From Euryodendron excelsum (lineage: Eukaryota > Streptophyta > Magnoliopsida > Ericales > Pentaphylacaceae): DNA of 64,000 nucleotides. Below are positions 1 through 13,641 of this stretch, one piece after another; position 1 is the first letter of the stretch; every line of letters begins with the position of its first letter. The DNA is taken from NCBI GenBank assembly GCA_033060915.1, contig CM065379.1, forward strand, positions 33,864,818 through 33,928,817, in the 5' to 3' direction. The notes beneath the pieces are model-generated. The model was not told the DNA's origin, searched no databases, and worked only from the letters and a program-made list of their open reading frames with translations. The position numbers and the translations under genes were made by a program.

Positions 1-1023
1 GACAGGAGCCTTCAGTGGGTCCCGAATGACGTGTCGCAGTTGACGACACGTCAATTGGACTCCCGCTTCAAATGTTATGCTATCCTTCAGGATTTTGAAA
101 CTTTGACTTTTGGAGTTAGGTAAAGTCGGCCTTCGGGGTACCGAATTGGGGAAGAAAGGTCTGGATAGTGCGAAACTTGACAGGAGGCTTCAACAGATCC
201 CGAATGACGTGTGGGAGCTGACGGCACATCAATCGGACTCTTAGTTCAAATGTTATACAATTTTTTGGGATTTTGGAACTTCGACTTTTAGAGTTAGGCC
301 AAGTTGGCCTTTAGAGTACCGAATTGGGAAGGAAAGATTTGGGGAGTGCCAAACTCAAGAGGAGGCTTTGACGGCTCCCAAATGACATGTGGGAGTTGAC
401 AACACATCAATCGGACTCTCGGTTCAAATGTTATGCATTTCTTTGGGAATTCGAAACTTGGACTTTTGGAGTTAGGCCAAGTCGGCCTTCATGGTACGGA
501 ATTAAGGAGGAAAGGTTTGGGGAGTGCGAAACTTGACGGGAGGCTCCGATGGATCCAGAGTAACGTGTGGGAGTTGACGGAACGTTAATCGGACTCCTGA
601 TTCAAATGTTATGCACTTCTTTGGTATTTTGAAACTTAGACTTTCGGAGTTAGGCCAAGTTGGCCTTCAGGTACCAAATTGGGGAGGAAAGGTCCGGGGA
701 GTGCGAAACTTGACGGGAGACTCCGGTAGGTCCTAAGTGACGTGTGGGAGTTGACGGAAAGTCAATTAGACTTCCAGTGCAAAAGTTATGCAATTCTTCA
801 GGATTTTAGGACTTGGACCTTCGGAGTAAGGCGAAATTGGCCTTCACGGTACCGAATTGGGGAGGAAAGGTCCGAGGAGTACGAAACTTGACAGGAGGCT
901 CTGGTGGGTCCCAGGTGACGTGTGGGAGTTGATGGCACATCAATTGGACTACCAGTTCAAAAGTTATGTAATTCTTCGAGATTTTGAAAATTGGACTTTC
1001 GGAGTTAGGCGAAGTCGGCCTTC
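1..1023. repeat. Satellite-like tandem array, unit about 177 bp
   Basis: About six degenerate copies of one unit follow each other head to tail. The landmark 'gaaacttgac(a/g)ggaggct' recurs near 174, 351, 528, 705 and 884. Other landmarks in each unit are 'gacgtgtgggagttgacg', 'ttcaaatgttatgca' and 'ggagttaggccaagtcggcc'. Copies differ by scattered substitutions and small indels. The array enters from beyond the window and resumes at 2753 after a transposon. No coding potential is seen. A period near 177 bp is in the range of plant satellites, but whether this one is centromeric, subtelomeric or the internal repeat of a large LTR cannot be told from here. Confidence 0.85.
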
Positions 1024-1715
1024 TGTTGGCCCAAAAGGCAACCCAAGAGGGGGGCGAATTGGGTTTTTTGAAAATTAATGCAATTAAGATTAATTAAAAA
1101 CTAATTTAATCAATAAAACAGTAATTTAAGATATATGCAATGCAATGTAATTAACAAAAAAATGAAAACAAAACAAGAGAAAGCACACTAAGAATTACCG
1201 AGGTTCAACCACAACTTGTGGTCTATGTCCTCATTGAAAGATCCCTTTGAAGTCTTCTTTCACTATACAATCTCCAATTATAAAGTACGTGCTGATTTAC
1301 CAAGCGCTCAACTCACTTTTATACAATAACTTTTTCTCAAGTTCTTCCAACTACCAAGTGGTTTTATTCAAGATCCACTTCAACTTACAAAAGTTTTTCT
1401 TTTACAAGAGAACTCTCAAACTTTCACTTACAAGTGTATGAAAGATATACAAATGAAATACAAACTCTCTATCAAGAGTGGATAGAAAAATAATAGCTCA
1501 CTTAATACCAAAATGAAGACAAAAGAAATGTTCAAATTTTTCTTAGCTTGATTAGTTAGTAGATGTAGTTTTTCTTGTCTCTCTTCTTGCATAAATGTAG
1601 TTGGAAGCTTGTATATAAACCCCTGTATTGATTTCGTCTGTTGGTGATTGTTGGGGGTTCATTTAATGCAAGTCCAGTCCGTTATAACTTTAGAAAACTA
1701 GTCGTTAGCCTCCAG

Positions 1716-1890
1716 GTGTTGACACTTGGTTTTATGTGTCGACACATTCAGCTTGCATTTTTCGGATGTTGTTCACTGTCTCCATGTGTCGACACATCAA
1801 CTCCATGTGTTGACACTTGATCATGCTGTCTTCAAACTTTGGCCTTTGTTCTCATGTGTCGACTTTTCATTTTCATGTGTCAACACATTA
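1716..1890. repeat. Cluster of GTGTCGACAC-like palindromes
   Basis: Six closely spaced copies of the 10-bp palindrome GTGTCGACAC or one-base variants occur near 1716, 1736, 1786, 1807, 1857 and 1877, mostly preceded by 'cat'. They lie inside the probable solo LTR. The role is unknown. Confidence 0.6.
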
Positions 1891-2516
1891 CTCAGAAATC
1901 TTCATTCATCCTTCCATTGATCAAGTTTAGCTTCAACAATATTATAAGATCTTCAATGAATCTTCTCTTTAGGGTATTATAATAGTTTGAGATTTTTAAT
2001 CCATCAAAGCTGTCTTCCATTCAATTTGGATTGAATTTCCTTCTTAATAGTCATATCTTCTTTGTTGTCAAGCTGCTAGAACTTCATTCCATTAATACCA
2101 AGCTCTTCTTCCTTAGTGTCAAGCTCTTTCCATCTGCTGCTAATGAATTTTTTATCCATGTAGAGCTTCATATTTATAATACCTCATTGCTGAGTTCTTC
2201 TTTTTGCTATTAATCATTCTTTTTCTTTAGGATCATTTCAATGAGTCTTTATAAGTTTGATGAAGTTTACTCTTGAACATCTTTAATTTCTTCAAACACA
2301 TATTATCTTCATTGACTTTTTCCATCCCAAATGAAGTCTTTACTTGAATTTTTTGTAGAGATTTTGCAATTATGATAGATTCTCTTTTCGAACACCTTCA
2401 ATCCCTTTAAATTAATCTTCATTGATCCTTTGCACACTCAATGAAATTTTCTTTTGAATATTTTCAATCTCTTTGAATGCAAATCATTTGATTGAAGTTT
2501 GAATAGTTGTCATTGC

Positions 2517-2584
2517 TCAGTTTTGGTGCATTGCTTGACTTTTAGAATGCATTGCTTGACTTTTAGAGTGCATTGCTTGACTTG
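2517..2584. repeat. Three copies of a 22-bp tandem repeat
   Basis: The unit 'gcattgcttgacttttaga' with minor changes is repeated three times head to tail near the 3' end of the probable solo LTR. Confidence 0.7.
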
Positions 2585-2752
2585 GCTAGTTGTGCATCTA
2601 CTTTGACATGTATTAGATTTTAAGTCAAAACCTTTTAAGTTTAAATTATAATATTTATTAATATGCACACTAAGTAAATGTATTAGTAGAATAATACAAG
2701 GTTTAGTTATTATCAAAATTAATATGGGGATCAACCTTGAGTCAACACCTTC

Positions 2753-2886
2753 GGGGTATTGAATTGGGGAGGAAGGTCTGAGGAGTGTGAAACTTGACGG
2801 GAGGCTCCGGTGAGTTCCGAGTGACGTGTGAGAGTTGACGGCATGTCAATCAGACTTCCAGTTCAAAATTTATGCAATTTTGAAAT
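2753..2886. repeat. Last partial unit of the satellite array
   Basis: The sequence matches the unit of the 1-1023 array ('gaaacttgacgggaggctcc', 'gacgtgtgagagttgacggc'). It was separated from the array by the insertion at 1024-2747. The array stops near 2886. Confidence 0.8.
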
Positions 2887-3623
2887 GTCGGCGATGGTTT
2901 TTAAGTTTGCTGATGCACTGAGGGTGTATTATGATATAAACGCTTTTTGTAAAAGCGTTTTTAATAATACTTTTTCTATTAGCGTTTTTAATAAAAAGAT
3001 TTTTTGAATTAACATTTTTAATGAAAACACTTTTTTGAATTAACGTTTTATGTTTTTGGCCATACGGGGTATAAATAATAATAAAATGCTTTTTTAAAAA
3101 ATTCTGAACTTAAATTGTTGAATTAAGTTTAAATAGCACTCAGAATTAGAATAAAGATAAAACTATATCCTAGTTATGAAAATTACCCTAAGCCTCATAT
3201 GAAGTGTAAGCCTGGCTCGAAACCAATTCAGCCTAGCCTGGTCAGTCCACATAATTATTATCATTTTTACTATTATTTAATTTTCATAGGAAATCCTCCA
3301 TTTTATTTGGGTACAAGGTATTCACCTTTGATTGATCGTTTTCTTTAATTCCAGCAAAGATATCATATAAATTATATATATTTAGATGAATGATGACTGA
3401 AAATCCTCCTTGACAAATTTTAGTAGATAATTTGTTTTAAAATAATTGGTCATAATTCAACAACCACGTTTTTTTTCCCTTTAAATAATAAGCACGTTAT
3501 TATTATTATTATTATTAATTTTTTGTTTCTCATTATTATACATGGGCGGAGGTATGCTTGCCCGAAACCCATTAACATTCGCATTTGGAACTTGAAGGTT
3601 GGACGGAGAGAGAGTCTAAGGAA
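2887..3623. other. Upstream region and 5' UTR of the aminotransferase-like gene
   Basis: Short AT-rich repeats based on 'aaagcgtttttaata' lie at about 2935-3055, and an ATT run lies at 3499-3519. The likely 5' UTR is the last 80 or so bases before the ATG at 3624. I could not place a convincing TATA box or transcription start. No other gene is seen. Confidence 0.5.
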
Positions 3624-3722
3624 ATGGAAGGAAAACAGGAACAAGAGGAGGTCGTCAAGGTGATCCACTCATGGTCTGCTCCAAGATCTCTCAGTACCAG
3701 CCTCATGTACTCTTTTGCTCAG
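3624..3722 (+). CDS. Exon 1 of BCAT-like gene (residues 1-33)
   Basis: It starts at the ATG in 'aggaaATGGAAGG' and ends CAG|gtaccc, phase 0. It encodes the P-loop-like motif SWSAPRSLSTSLM. The acidic start MEGKQEQEE has no transit-peptide character. Confidence 0.9.
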
Positions 3723-6700
3723 GTACCCCATCCCACTCTCTGACATATGCATACACATTGCTGTCTCTATATTGATCTTCATAATTATATTCCTATGAAA
3801 TAAAATGTTTTATACTCTTATTTTATTTTATTTTATTTTGTTAATTAGACGAGCTCGTGTTTGTTGGAATCACATCCCCCAATGAAAAGAGGGAGTTGTT
3901 TACTCTAACTCTTTGAAAATAGAAAAGTATATTGTACTGTATGTCTTTTATGTTCATATATGTGTTATCCCGTTGCTTTGCTATAAAATTTGAATTTCGT
4001 AGTTTATTTTCATTTGATGTAGAAAGTGTAGGAAAGAATCGGGGCCAGTTGGGCTGCGCATATTGGATTGTTTAATGTTGAATTGAATATTTTAAAATTT
4101 GTGAAATCATTGAGGAAATTGGAATTTTCGTATAGGCTTTGAGACCATGAGATTTTAAATATCCCATTACTAGATTGGATAATCCCATGTTTTAATGTAG
4201 TAAACAAATTTACTTTTTCACATAAATGTATTGAGTTTTGTGTTGTTTCTTTTTAACAGCTAAACACATCGTATTATCTATTTTGTATATGAGTCAATTG
4301 TGAAGTGTTCCTGTTCACTTATTTTAAGACAACCGAACGGACCGTGAATCTGTGTTCTGAATTATATGATCAATGGTGGGATCTCTGTAGATCCTTTATA
4401 TCATTACTAGTGGTAAGGCACGTGCGATGCACGTGAAGTGTTTTTTCTTGAAATTTCTGGTTAAGAATTGGCCTCCTTGAATATGCGAAATAACTTTTTA
4501 TGAAGCATTATTGTACCAATTGGTCTTCGTAATTATTTGAAATTGTTTTTTACGTGGCATTGTCATAGTTAAGGATTGGTTTACATGATTACGTGAAATG
4601 GGGAAAGAAATTCAATGGTTAAGAAGTATTGGGTTTCCAGTAATAATCTCTAGGAAATTGTAACTTGGTGTATTTTTTTATATTATCAACTTGAATTTGT
4701 GGTAACATGGATAAACTTTTAAGAGAAAAAAATTTTAAGAAAAAAATGTCGCATGATCCTCCTCAATTTGTTGTTGAACAACTTTTGATTGAAATTGGTT
4801 AGTTAGTTTTTAGAGAATTTTAGTGCAAGTTTGGTTTTGTACAGCTATCATCTAGAAAAAGGAAATTGTTGGATGACTGTTTGAAGAGTTTCATTTGTTT
4901 CATTCCTACAGTCTTGATGGGGTGAAAATGTGTACATTTATGTTCATCTTAAAGAACTTAGTTCTTTGGTCTTCATCTAAGAGTAATTCTTTTAAAATTG
5001 CTTGTGATGTAATATTTGTTTCATTTAAACCCACTTGCATATGGAACGTGGAAACTTCTTGTGGTTAAACAATAAAAGTTAGTTTCATACGTTATAAAAA
5101 ACAGAAAAAGAGTACATACAAAATTGTTGTAACAAGATGATTACACTTTTCTAAATACTGCATTGCATTGCATGTCCAACAATTACATTTCTGCAAAATT
5201 GCAGAATCTGATGGAACAGAGTATTTGTGCATGAAATTCGAAGGTAAATGGTTTTTTTTATAGATGGTTCCTCGTCTCCTTCCCTTTATAGTTGTTGCAC
5301 ACAGGCCCATACTATACAGAAATTTGGGGTTTCCTGCAAAAAGTGGAGCAGTCCCTGTTTCAAGACTTTAATTTCCTATATAGAAATGTAAGATCGGTAC
5401 GCCAGGGCAGTGACAATGGAATTATCTTTTGACACATTTGTTGCAGAATTCCCAATAGATCATGGTAAACTAACACCTGCATGGCAAGGAGATTTTATAG
5501 TGAAAAATTCAGTTCGTGTGATTTTACATAAATCAGTGTTTATCATAAACTAAAGGCTACTTACCAAAAAGTGCCACACATGATCTAAGAAGCAGAGAAG
5601 TAGAAATCAATAAGAGCCACAAATGATATAAACGGCACACATGAGATACATCATACAAGCAGAAGCTGAAGGTGCGTTGAAATCCAACAGTTAAAGCATA
5701 TAGATAAGGCATTTGTAGATATAAAAAGAGACAGAAAGATAGAAAATAATAAAATATAGATGCAATGCCTTTATCAAAGGCCAGAACAAAACTCATTCTA
5801 ACTTCCCCTCTTCTGTTCAAAAGATAACTCTCATTTTAGGACACATAGACAGTATCTCTTGCTTCTACTCCACAGTGTTTCGATTATCAAGGGAAGGGCA
5901 GCAATTCTATTCAACACCCAATCATTTAGAATGCAATCCCTTCCAAATACACTGCCATACTCCTTGTCCAAAACTCAGTAAGATAAATGCAATCTAAGAT
6001 GCTGTTGCACTTATTGTTGGAAATAAAATGACCAATAGAAAGTGCAACTTGACTGAATTTTTTCTTTACACTCTGATTAAGAATATGTTAAAGTAGCTCT
6101 AAAGTTAAACCTGACATGCATTTTATCCCAAGATGGAGAAATAGGTTGTGATTTTGTCATAATCACGGAAATTATAAAAACAAAAAAGGAAGAAATCTGT
6201 GTGCAACGTTTTCTTGGAGCTTTGTAGAGCATGATAGAGTTAGATGCCCGAATTTACTTTGATTTTAAAACACATTTTCCTATTCACAAATAAGAGAGCA
6301 AAACAATTAAGCATATGGAATGCAAATACCTCAAATTCTATGTTGCTAATTCTTTATAAGGTAGGTCAAATTATGCTATCAGTGCCCCCCTGCAAATTTC
6401 AAATTGGAACGATAAATGATCAACCTCGAACTCAGGGCCAACAATAATGGTGGCATTATAAACAATTAGACCTGAACTCCAGAACTTCCAAGCCGGAAAT
6501 GGTAATGAAAAAGGGTTGTTTTCATGGAAAGAAGTCATTTTCTCACTTCATAATGCAACATGAAAATTAGGATAAACTCTGGGAAAATAAAACTAAATTA
6601 GAAATAAGTACTAATTGTGCAAAGAGCACCAATAAAAGAATTCAAGAAGAATAAAAATGTAAGTTCTACAGGACACAAGTCACTTGATAAAGTGGGAAAT

Positions 6701-9700
6701 GATGACTTTGCCTTCCACAAACTTAAGTTTGTTAATAACTTAAGATGCTTGAGGACGGCCCATATTTGCATTCCACGGATCTCTAACTTATTCTCAAATT
6801 CAATAATTCAAATAGAAGAACAATAGAAAACACTAACAAATGATCAAAGCCGAAAACTATAATCTACGAATGTCTCTGTTTCCTCAGGCTTTTTTCTTGA
6901 GATAGTCCATTGATCCCTATAAGAACTGCATTGACTACCAGACAGTGAGAGTTCATAACCAGAGAAAAAGATGAGTGACAGCAAAAGAATACAAAACAGA
7001 AACACTTAAAATTACTTCCAGAAAATAAAAATCAAAGTCAGATTGATGCCCTAGTGTTCATGCCAAAAGTCCATCAAACCAACCCCTATACTCGAGACAA
7101 ATTGGTAAAAAAAAAATGCTGTAGTAGAACTTTAGAGAAGAAAGAAAGAGAGATTGATAACAGGTCTAGAATACCTTACTTAGGTGTCCTAAAATAAGCA
7201 ATCTACCCGTTCTTAAATTTCGATTTCGCAACTCACCACCACGAATCACGACCGTCAAATTCAACACAGCCCATTTGATCCTTTCCGTTTGGGTCCCCAC
7301 CAAAGCTTCTTCTCAGACTCTATGTCACCAATACCTAGCAAAGGTCTTTGCTTGAGCATCAAAAGAAAGAAAAGGCAAAAACAAAAACAAAAAGAGAACA
7401 GAACAGGTTCAATGGACCTTACAGTAGCAGATATTTTCATCTTATACCCATTTTGCTCTTACCTTTACTGGAAATGTCGCAGGTGGGAACTTTGTCATGA
7501 CCAACTCTCTCATCTGTCTAAGCCTTCACTTTGTTCTTCAGAATGTTGAGTAACGGCAGCAACTCCGTCTTTAGTGGAAACTGTTTTGTCAGCCTACACC
7601 GCTCTGATACTGCCATAGACGAAAGAAAGAAGGAGAAAATATCTTTTTTGACAGTGAAGGAGAATAAATCTGAAACGTTGTTAATTCTTTTAACGTGGCT
7701 GTTCAAATGGATGGGTAGTATTTATCATTTTCTTTTCATTGTAGGGGCATTTATGGAATAGAAAGTGTGGGAAACACCACCAGACCTTCCGTCTTTTAAA
7801 ATAGTAGAGATACGTTACTCGCTTGTATAAAATTGAAAAGGAATCCCCTCTTTTTGCAATCAACTTTGCAATTTGTGTGGGGAAAATACGTTACGAGTTA
7901 TCGTTTCAACTGTGAAATTTGAAACTAAACTTTTGGTTTTGTGCAACTTTCTTTAGAAGCTAAAATGTCTGGTGATTGGGTCTTTCAAATTGTTTGGTCC
8001 TGAATTCGAAGCGTGGTTTGTAGTTGGAGGAGCATTGATAGCATTCCTTATTTCTTTGAAGCAATTGAATCCAATAAGTTAGGCACGTAAACTGATGAAA
8101 GTAATGTTTGTTGGTCGCCATAGTTGATAAACTGGCGAATGAGAATTGGGTTCTTGTTGCAATTTGTGCTATTGCATGATATTAGGTTTTTATTTGCTTT
8201 CATTTTCTAGGAAGTTTTTTGCTGAATGGTCTAATGAAGAGGAACTAACAATGACAACATTCATTTTGTGATGAAGACATTATGCTTTGTTTCTTAGTTC
8301 ATAAATTAATACATTTTTTCTCCCTTATTTTGGGTTTTCCTCAGAGGGATGATACAGAAGTGCTTGATGAACCCTTGTATGCAAATTTTCTGCGTGTAAC
8401 AGGTGTTGAAAGGCCTTATAGAGAAGCTGTTCTATCAAAAATGGTATGTTTGATGAAGCATCTCTATTTTGACCTTTCAATCCTATTTTAAGAATCTTGA
8501 TTGCATTTTTTCAGTCCAGCTAAAGTGATATTGTTTATTTTCTTCTCATATTATGTAATGAGATTTTTTGCTTTCTACTTAATATATGTTGAGACTTGAG
8601 AGAGCGACTAGAGTAGCTTTAGTTTAATGATTTTGAACTCTTGCGAATAAGAAGTAATTTTATTGTTTACTTTTCCTGTAAGAATTTCATGACAAGTTAT
8701 GGACAAAGTGGGATCTACATTGTCATAGGCCTGCTCATTGAGACTGGAATTTTCCCTCCAAGGAAATAATGTCACTAACTGCTACACCGAACAAATGAAT
8801 TTTCTTTGATGGGCAAAAATAGTTCAGTAATTGATAAAAAGAAGTTCACTTATCAAAAAAAAAAAAAAAAAAAAGGTTCACTTTTCTGCAAAGTAATTGC
8901 TACATTTCCACATCAATTTCATTCAAACCACAGGTGATCCAAAGAATTAGTGGGATTGTATGATCTCAGTACTGATGCATATTTTATTTTAATGCTTTCT
9001 AAATGTTATATTTTATTATAACTATTATTTTTCTTGTTTTTATTTGACATTTCAATGTATTTCGCTCATGCATCATCTTAGCTCTTGTGCATGGAATTGA
9101 TTGTATGAAATGAATAGGAATGCGACGGGAATAAGGTTGTGAAAGATGTCATTTTTGGTCCAGGAGTAAAGAAATATCGGTTCTGTAAGGTATTATAACC
9201 TTTTGCATTATTACTCAAGATCGCTCGAGTTTATCATGTCATAATAAAAAATTGTATGCTATTTTTCCATTCTAGTGAAACCATGCTTTGGAATTATTAT
9301 GCCAAGTGTAGAATTGTTTATGATTGTCCATCCTCATATAAGAATCATAAGATTACTATTCCATTGTTTGGTTCATGGACTTGTTTAGAGAAAAGAAAAA
9401 GAAAATGTGAAGGGAATCTTTATTCCTTGTTTTGTTACCATAAAAAACAAGGAGGAAAAGTAAATATGATGAAGGTGTGTGAATTTTTTTTAGTTCTATA
9501 TATCATTTCTTCCTTTTCTCTTGTCATGGTTTCATAAAACTTTTTAATCTCTATTTGTTTTTAAAGTAGGAGGGAATACACAAAGGAAAGGGCTCTCAGT
9601 CTCCACACTGGCTACTCTCCTACCAATTTATCATACTTATGTCAAGAATTCTCGAGTTTTTTCTGAATATCCGGAAAATTATGAGTAATTCCTGCATTTT

Positions 9701-12700
9701 TTTTGTAGTTTCCAAATCATTTTAGAATGATGTAAAATTAGAGCCATAGTTGTAAGCTTCCTATATAAGTTTCTTTCCTTACACTATATTTTTTCACTAA
9801 ATTTTTTTCTGTACTATTAGTGAGATTTTCCTGAAAACTACTGTTTTGAATACCAAATCTGAAATTGCTTACTGTGGTATAAGATGTTTTCTTCCTGAAC
9901 TCTAATTTGGGAACATCTTATTGTGACTTGCCAAGTTATCAATAACCAGGATCTTCTCTAAGGTTGCTGACCAATTGAATGTAGCCCAAATGTGAAAAAA
10001 AAAAAACATCACTTTTTTTTGTCTGACTGTGTCGCAGGTTCACCGAATTTGAATTTTCCAAAGGGCTCCTTTCTTGCAAATGCTAGCGTAATATTATGTG
10101 AAGATCTTACATTTATGATTCACTCACTTCGTGGTTTTTAGGGAGATCCTTCCTCTCGTCCCCTCCTTGTATCTTTCCACAAACTGGTATCAAATGGTCT
10201 GCACACCTCTAATGAAGTCCAATAACCCCAACGTGCCACCGCTATCAGTTCCAACTATACTGGAGCCTTTTGTTGTTCTAAATTTTTTGAGGCTCACTTG
10301 TGAAAGAGACCTCTTCTTGTCATGAAGGTGCAGAGAAGAATTATGTTCCTGTTGTTAATAGTCATGACTGCTTAATAAGTATGACTTGTTGAGGGCTTAA
10401 TATTCTTATTAAACTTCTCTAAGGCTATTTGAGCCACTAACAGACTGATGGGACTTTTCTGAGGACTAGACATGCCTTATTGGGCCTCTGATGGGGTATT
10501 TGGGGTTTAGGTGGTTTATTTTTCAGCTCCTAAAACCTTACTCATAGAATGCCATCAATTTAAATGGAAACCTAGGAACATATAAGCTGGATGTCTCCTA
10601 CTGGGGTGTGTTTTGGTGCATGGTTCAAAGTGCTATTTCCTGGTCAAGATTATGTTGGATAAAAAATGCAAAATCTGAGAATGTAATAACAACATGGTAA
10701 GATTTTGAAAGTAATTTGTAAATGCTTGAAAGTGTGAAACCCTAATTTCATAGGCGATGATGCATGTGGATGTAACAACTCATTAGTCTTGTTGTTTTGG
10801 GCATAGAATCATTTCCTCTCATCTTCTCTACTGCAAAGGCGAGGATTTTGCAACCCCCCCCCCCGGTTCTCTCCTTTCTCATGGATTTCTATTTACTGTG
10901 ATAAACTGTAAAGAAAGCATTTTGATTTAAGAGACATGTAAAAGCATTATTCTTAATTTCTACATTTAATTGGGTTATTCGGTTTAAAAATAGTATTGTG
11001 AGATGAAAATTTAAACATAGCTTTGAATTTAATTGCCAAAACTACCTATCAAGACATGTTTCAAGATCTGTAATTTTCAGTTTTATCTGTATCTAGTTGT
11101 CTAATGTAAGCATAACTTGTCACACCCCAAAATCTGGGGGTGATTTATAGTACAAATTACTCATTTTGGGAAAAAATAAGCCAAATTTTCAACATTGTAA
11201 AAAATAATAGAGTCCAATCATAATAAACAATCCAAAGGTACAACAGAGTAACTACACGTCACTCAACGAATAATCTAAAACCCAAAATCTCAAGTATAAC
11301 TAGAATACAAAAATACACAATAAGATTATTCCCAATGCTAACAAAATATACACTAGAAACAAAATGTATAACTAACATCCAGTTAGTCCAAGACATCTTC
11401 TTCGTGTCCAACTCTACACCTGCAAGGCCTAATGGGGTGTGAGCTTTCGCCTAGTAGTCCGAAACATCTAGAAATAAACATAGAATCTCGTTCTATCAGT
11501 TCCAATCCATTGGATCATCATCTAATATCATCAAGATCAATATATTAAAATTTCATAACCATCGAAACAAGTTTGACAGTCGATCCTCATACAACGACCA
11601 TTGACCCTTTATTCTCCACCCATTCATGACCACCATTTTAGAATCAGAATTTGGACAAAGTAACCCCAAAAATGAACTCTACATGCTGAAAAACATAGGG
11701 TTAGGGTGCTCTCTTTGTTCAGAACCTGTATGGTGGACCCCGAAATCACAAGGGTGCATTGTAGCTATTGATAACTGACCACACCACATAATCTGCCCAG
11801 TCTCCTCCACGTTTGGACGACCCAGCACCCACTCTCTCCGAAATCAGATTTCTCTCTAAGAGATCAGTGATCACTCCCTCTCTCTAAAAATTCCAGCCTC
11901 TCTCTTCTCTTTTATCACACTTTTCCTATTCTTTCCTTTCTCTTCTATTTTCCTTCTCTCTTTCCTTTCCCGCTTTTTCCTTGTCTATTTTCCCTAGCCA
12001 AAACTGGCCTTTTTCCAGCCATGGCCTAATGGCCATGTCCATCCAGAACTGGACAACTGCTGGCCTGTTTTGGTTTTCCTCTTTTTTTCTCACAAAACAC
12101 ACACATACATGTATATATATGTAGACACAAGCACAAGACACTCAGATTACACAGTTAACTAATCTTCACTCTCTTCTTCGTACTACAGAATACTCTCACA
12201 AAATACATCCCAATATATATATATATATATATCCACCATTAAGGGAATAATCAACCCACATGTATATAAATATTTATCTTAAAACCGAAACAACCATAGG
12301 CACTCAAATCTCTTGCGGCAAATCAACATCCATGACCAAACCAATTAGACACAGTTGTGGGATTCCTACACAATCCAGATCAGGCACACCCACTTATATA
12401 TGCTCATACATATAAGCTCCTACATAATGAACAAACCTACATATATATAATCAAAACTCTGATTTTCTACCTCAATTTCCTCCCAATACCGAAAGCCAGA
12501 ATGGCCATAATAAACCATCATCAGGAACCCTTCTCTGTCAGCCGCCAACCAAGAACATGAGAAAGAAACCCAATGTTCCCATAACTCAAACACAAACACG
12601 TTCCTATGTATTGAAGAAGCCAAATCTCCATCAACTTGGATTATAGCTATCCTACACGATGGCTAGACTTACCGAAAGTAATTATTCAACCAAACATACA

Positions 12701-13606
12701 GAGAGTATGGATAACCTTACATAAATACATATCCATATATTTGTATCAACATGTATATGGGCAACTAGATGGTAAGATCTATACATATAAGAGAGCAAGT
12801 AAAGGGATTAATTCCATCACCCTACCTCTTTATCGCTGTAGAATTTCCCCGGAGAGGAGCCTTCATCCTTGTCTATGTGGCAGCTCACACTCGCTTTTCT
12901 CTAGTTTTATCTTTCTCTAAGCAGCAGCCTCTTCCTCTTTTGTTTTTTCTATTTTTATCTTTAGGGTTTTCTCTCCCTAACCCACTCTATATATTGGTAG
13001 TACAAAGTTCTATGGTGCGGGTGATTACACTCAAACGAAAGCTTTTAAATTACACAAATACAATTTTGGTTAACCCATAAATTATAAATCTCACAATCAC
13101 CCAATGATAGATAATTTCCGATGCATCCAAATAAATATATAATAATAAATTAAAATGGGATACAAAGATAAATGAGAAAAATTATAATAATCCAAGAAAA
13201 AGTGGGGTTTTACATAACTAATATGCATGATGGATAGAATAAGAGACTCATAATGCAAAATTTATCTATTTCTAGCATCATTATGTAAATATGTACCTGT
13301 TTAAACATGAACGTCAAAGGTATATGATTTCTTATGTTATTAAGATTGAATGGGAAGGAAAAGGGTGACGTGCCTACAAAAGCTAAACTAGGTGCATACA
13401 TGGAACAAAATTTCCTCTCATTTCTATCTAAACAACCAAAACGTTTACGTTTCTTAGGAAACCAAAACAAAACGGAGTACTGAAATTTCAATGTTTCCAC
13501 TAGAACATACCAGAACACATTGAAACACTAGGAAACATATCAAAACAATGAGTTATTTTGACATGTATTTGAGTGTTTTGAACCTTTCTTGTGGCTCTTT
13601 TTTATG

Positions 13607-13641
<35 letters not shown>

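Larger units (their letters stand above)
1024..2747. mobile_element. Probable solo LTR (1.7 kb) inside the satellite array
   Basis: The segment begins TGTTGGCCC and ends GTCAACA, so it has TG..CA ends. It is flanked on both sides by the 5-bp duplication CCTTC (1019-1023 and 2748-2752). Removing it and one CCTTC restores the satellite unit. It holds no reverse transcriptase, gag or integrase reading frame, and I saw no pair of shorter LTRs inside it. A solo LTR left by recombination between two LTRs is the simplest reading; a small non-autonomous element is the alternative. Confidence 0.75.

Noticed and set aside
857..1078. 73-codon frame in the satellite array
   Set aside because: It is translation of a repeat unit; other units are not open in the same frame.
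12357..13080. Frames of 67-103 codons in intron 3
   Set aside because: They lie in the solo LTR at 11118-13214 and match nothing recognisable.
13210..13518. 102-codon minus-strand frame
   Set aside because: Low-complexity hydrophobic translation of AT-rich intron; crosses the LTR end.
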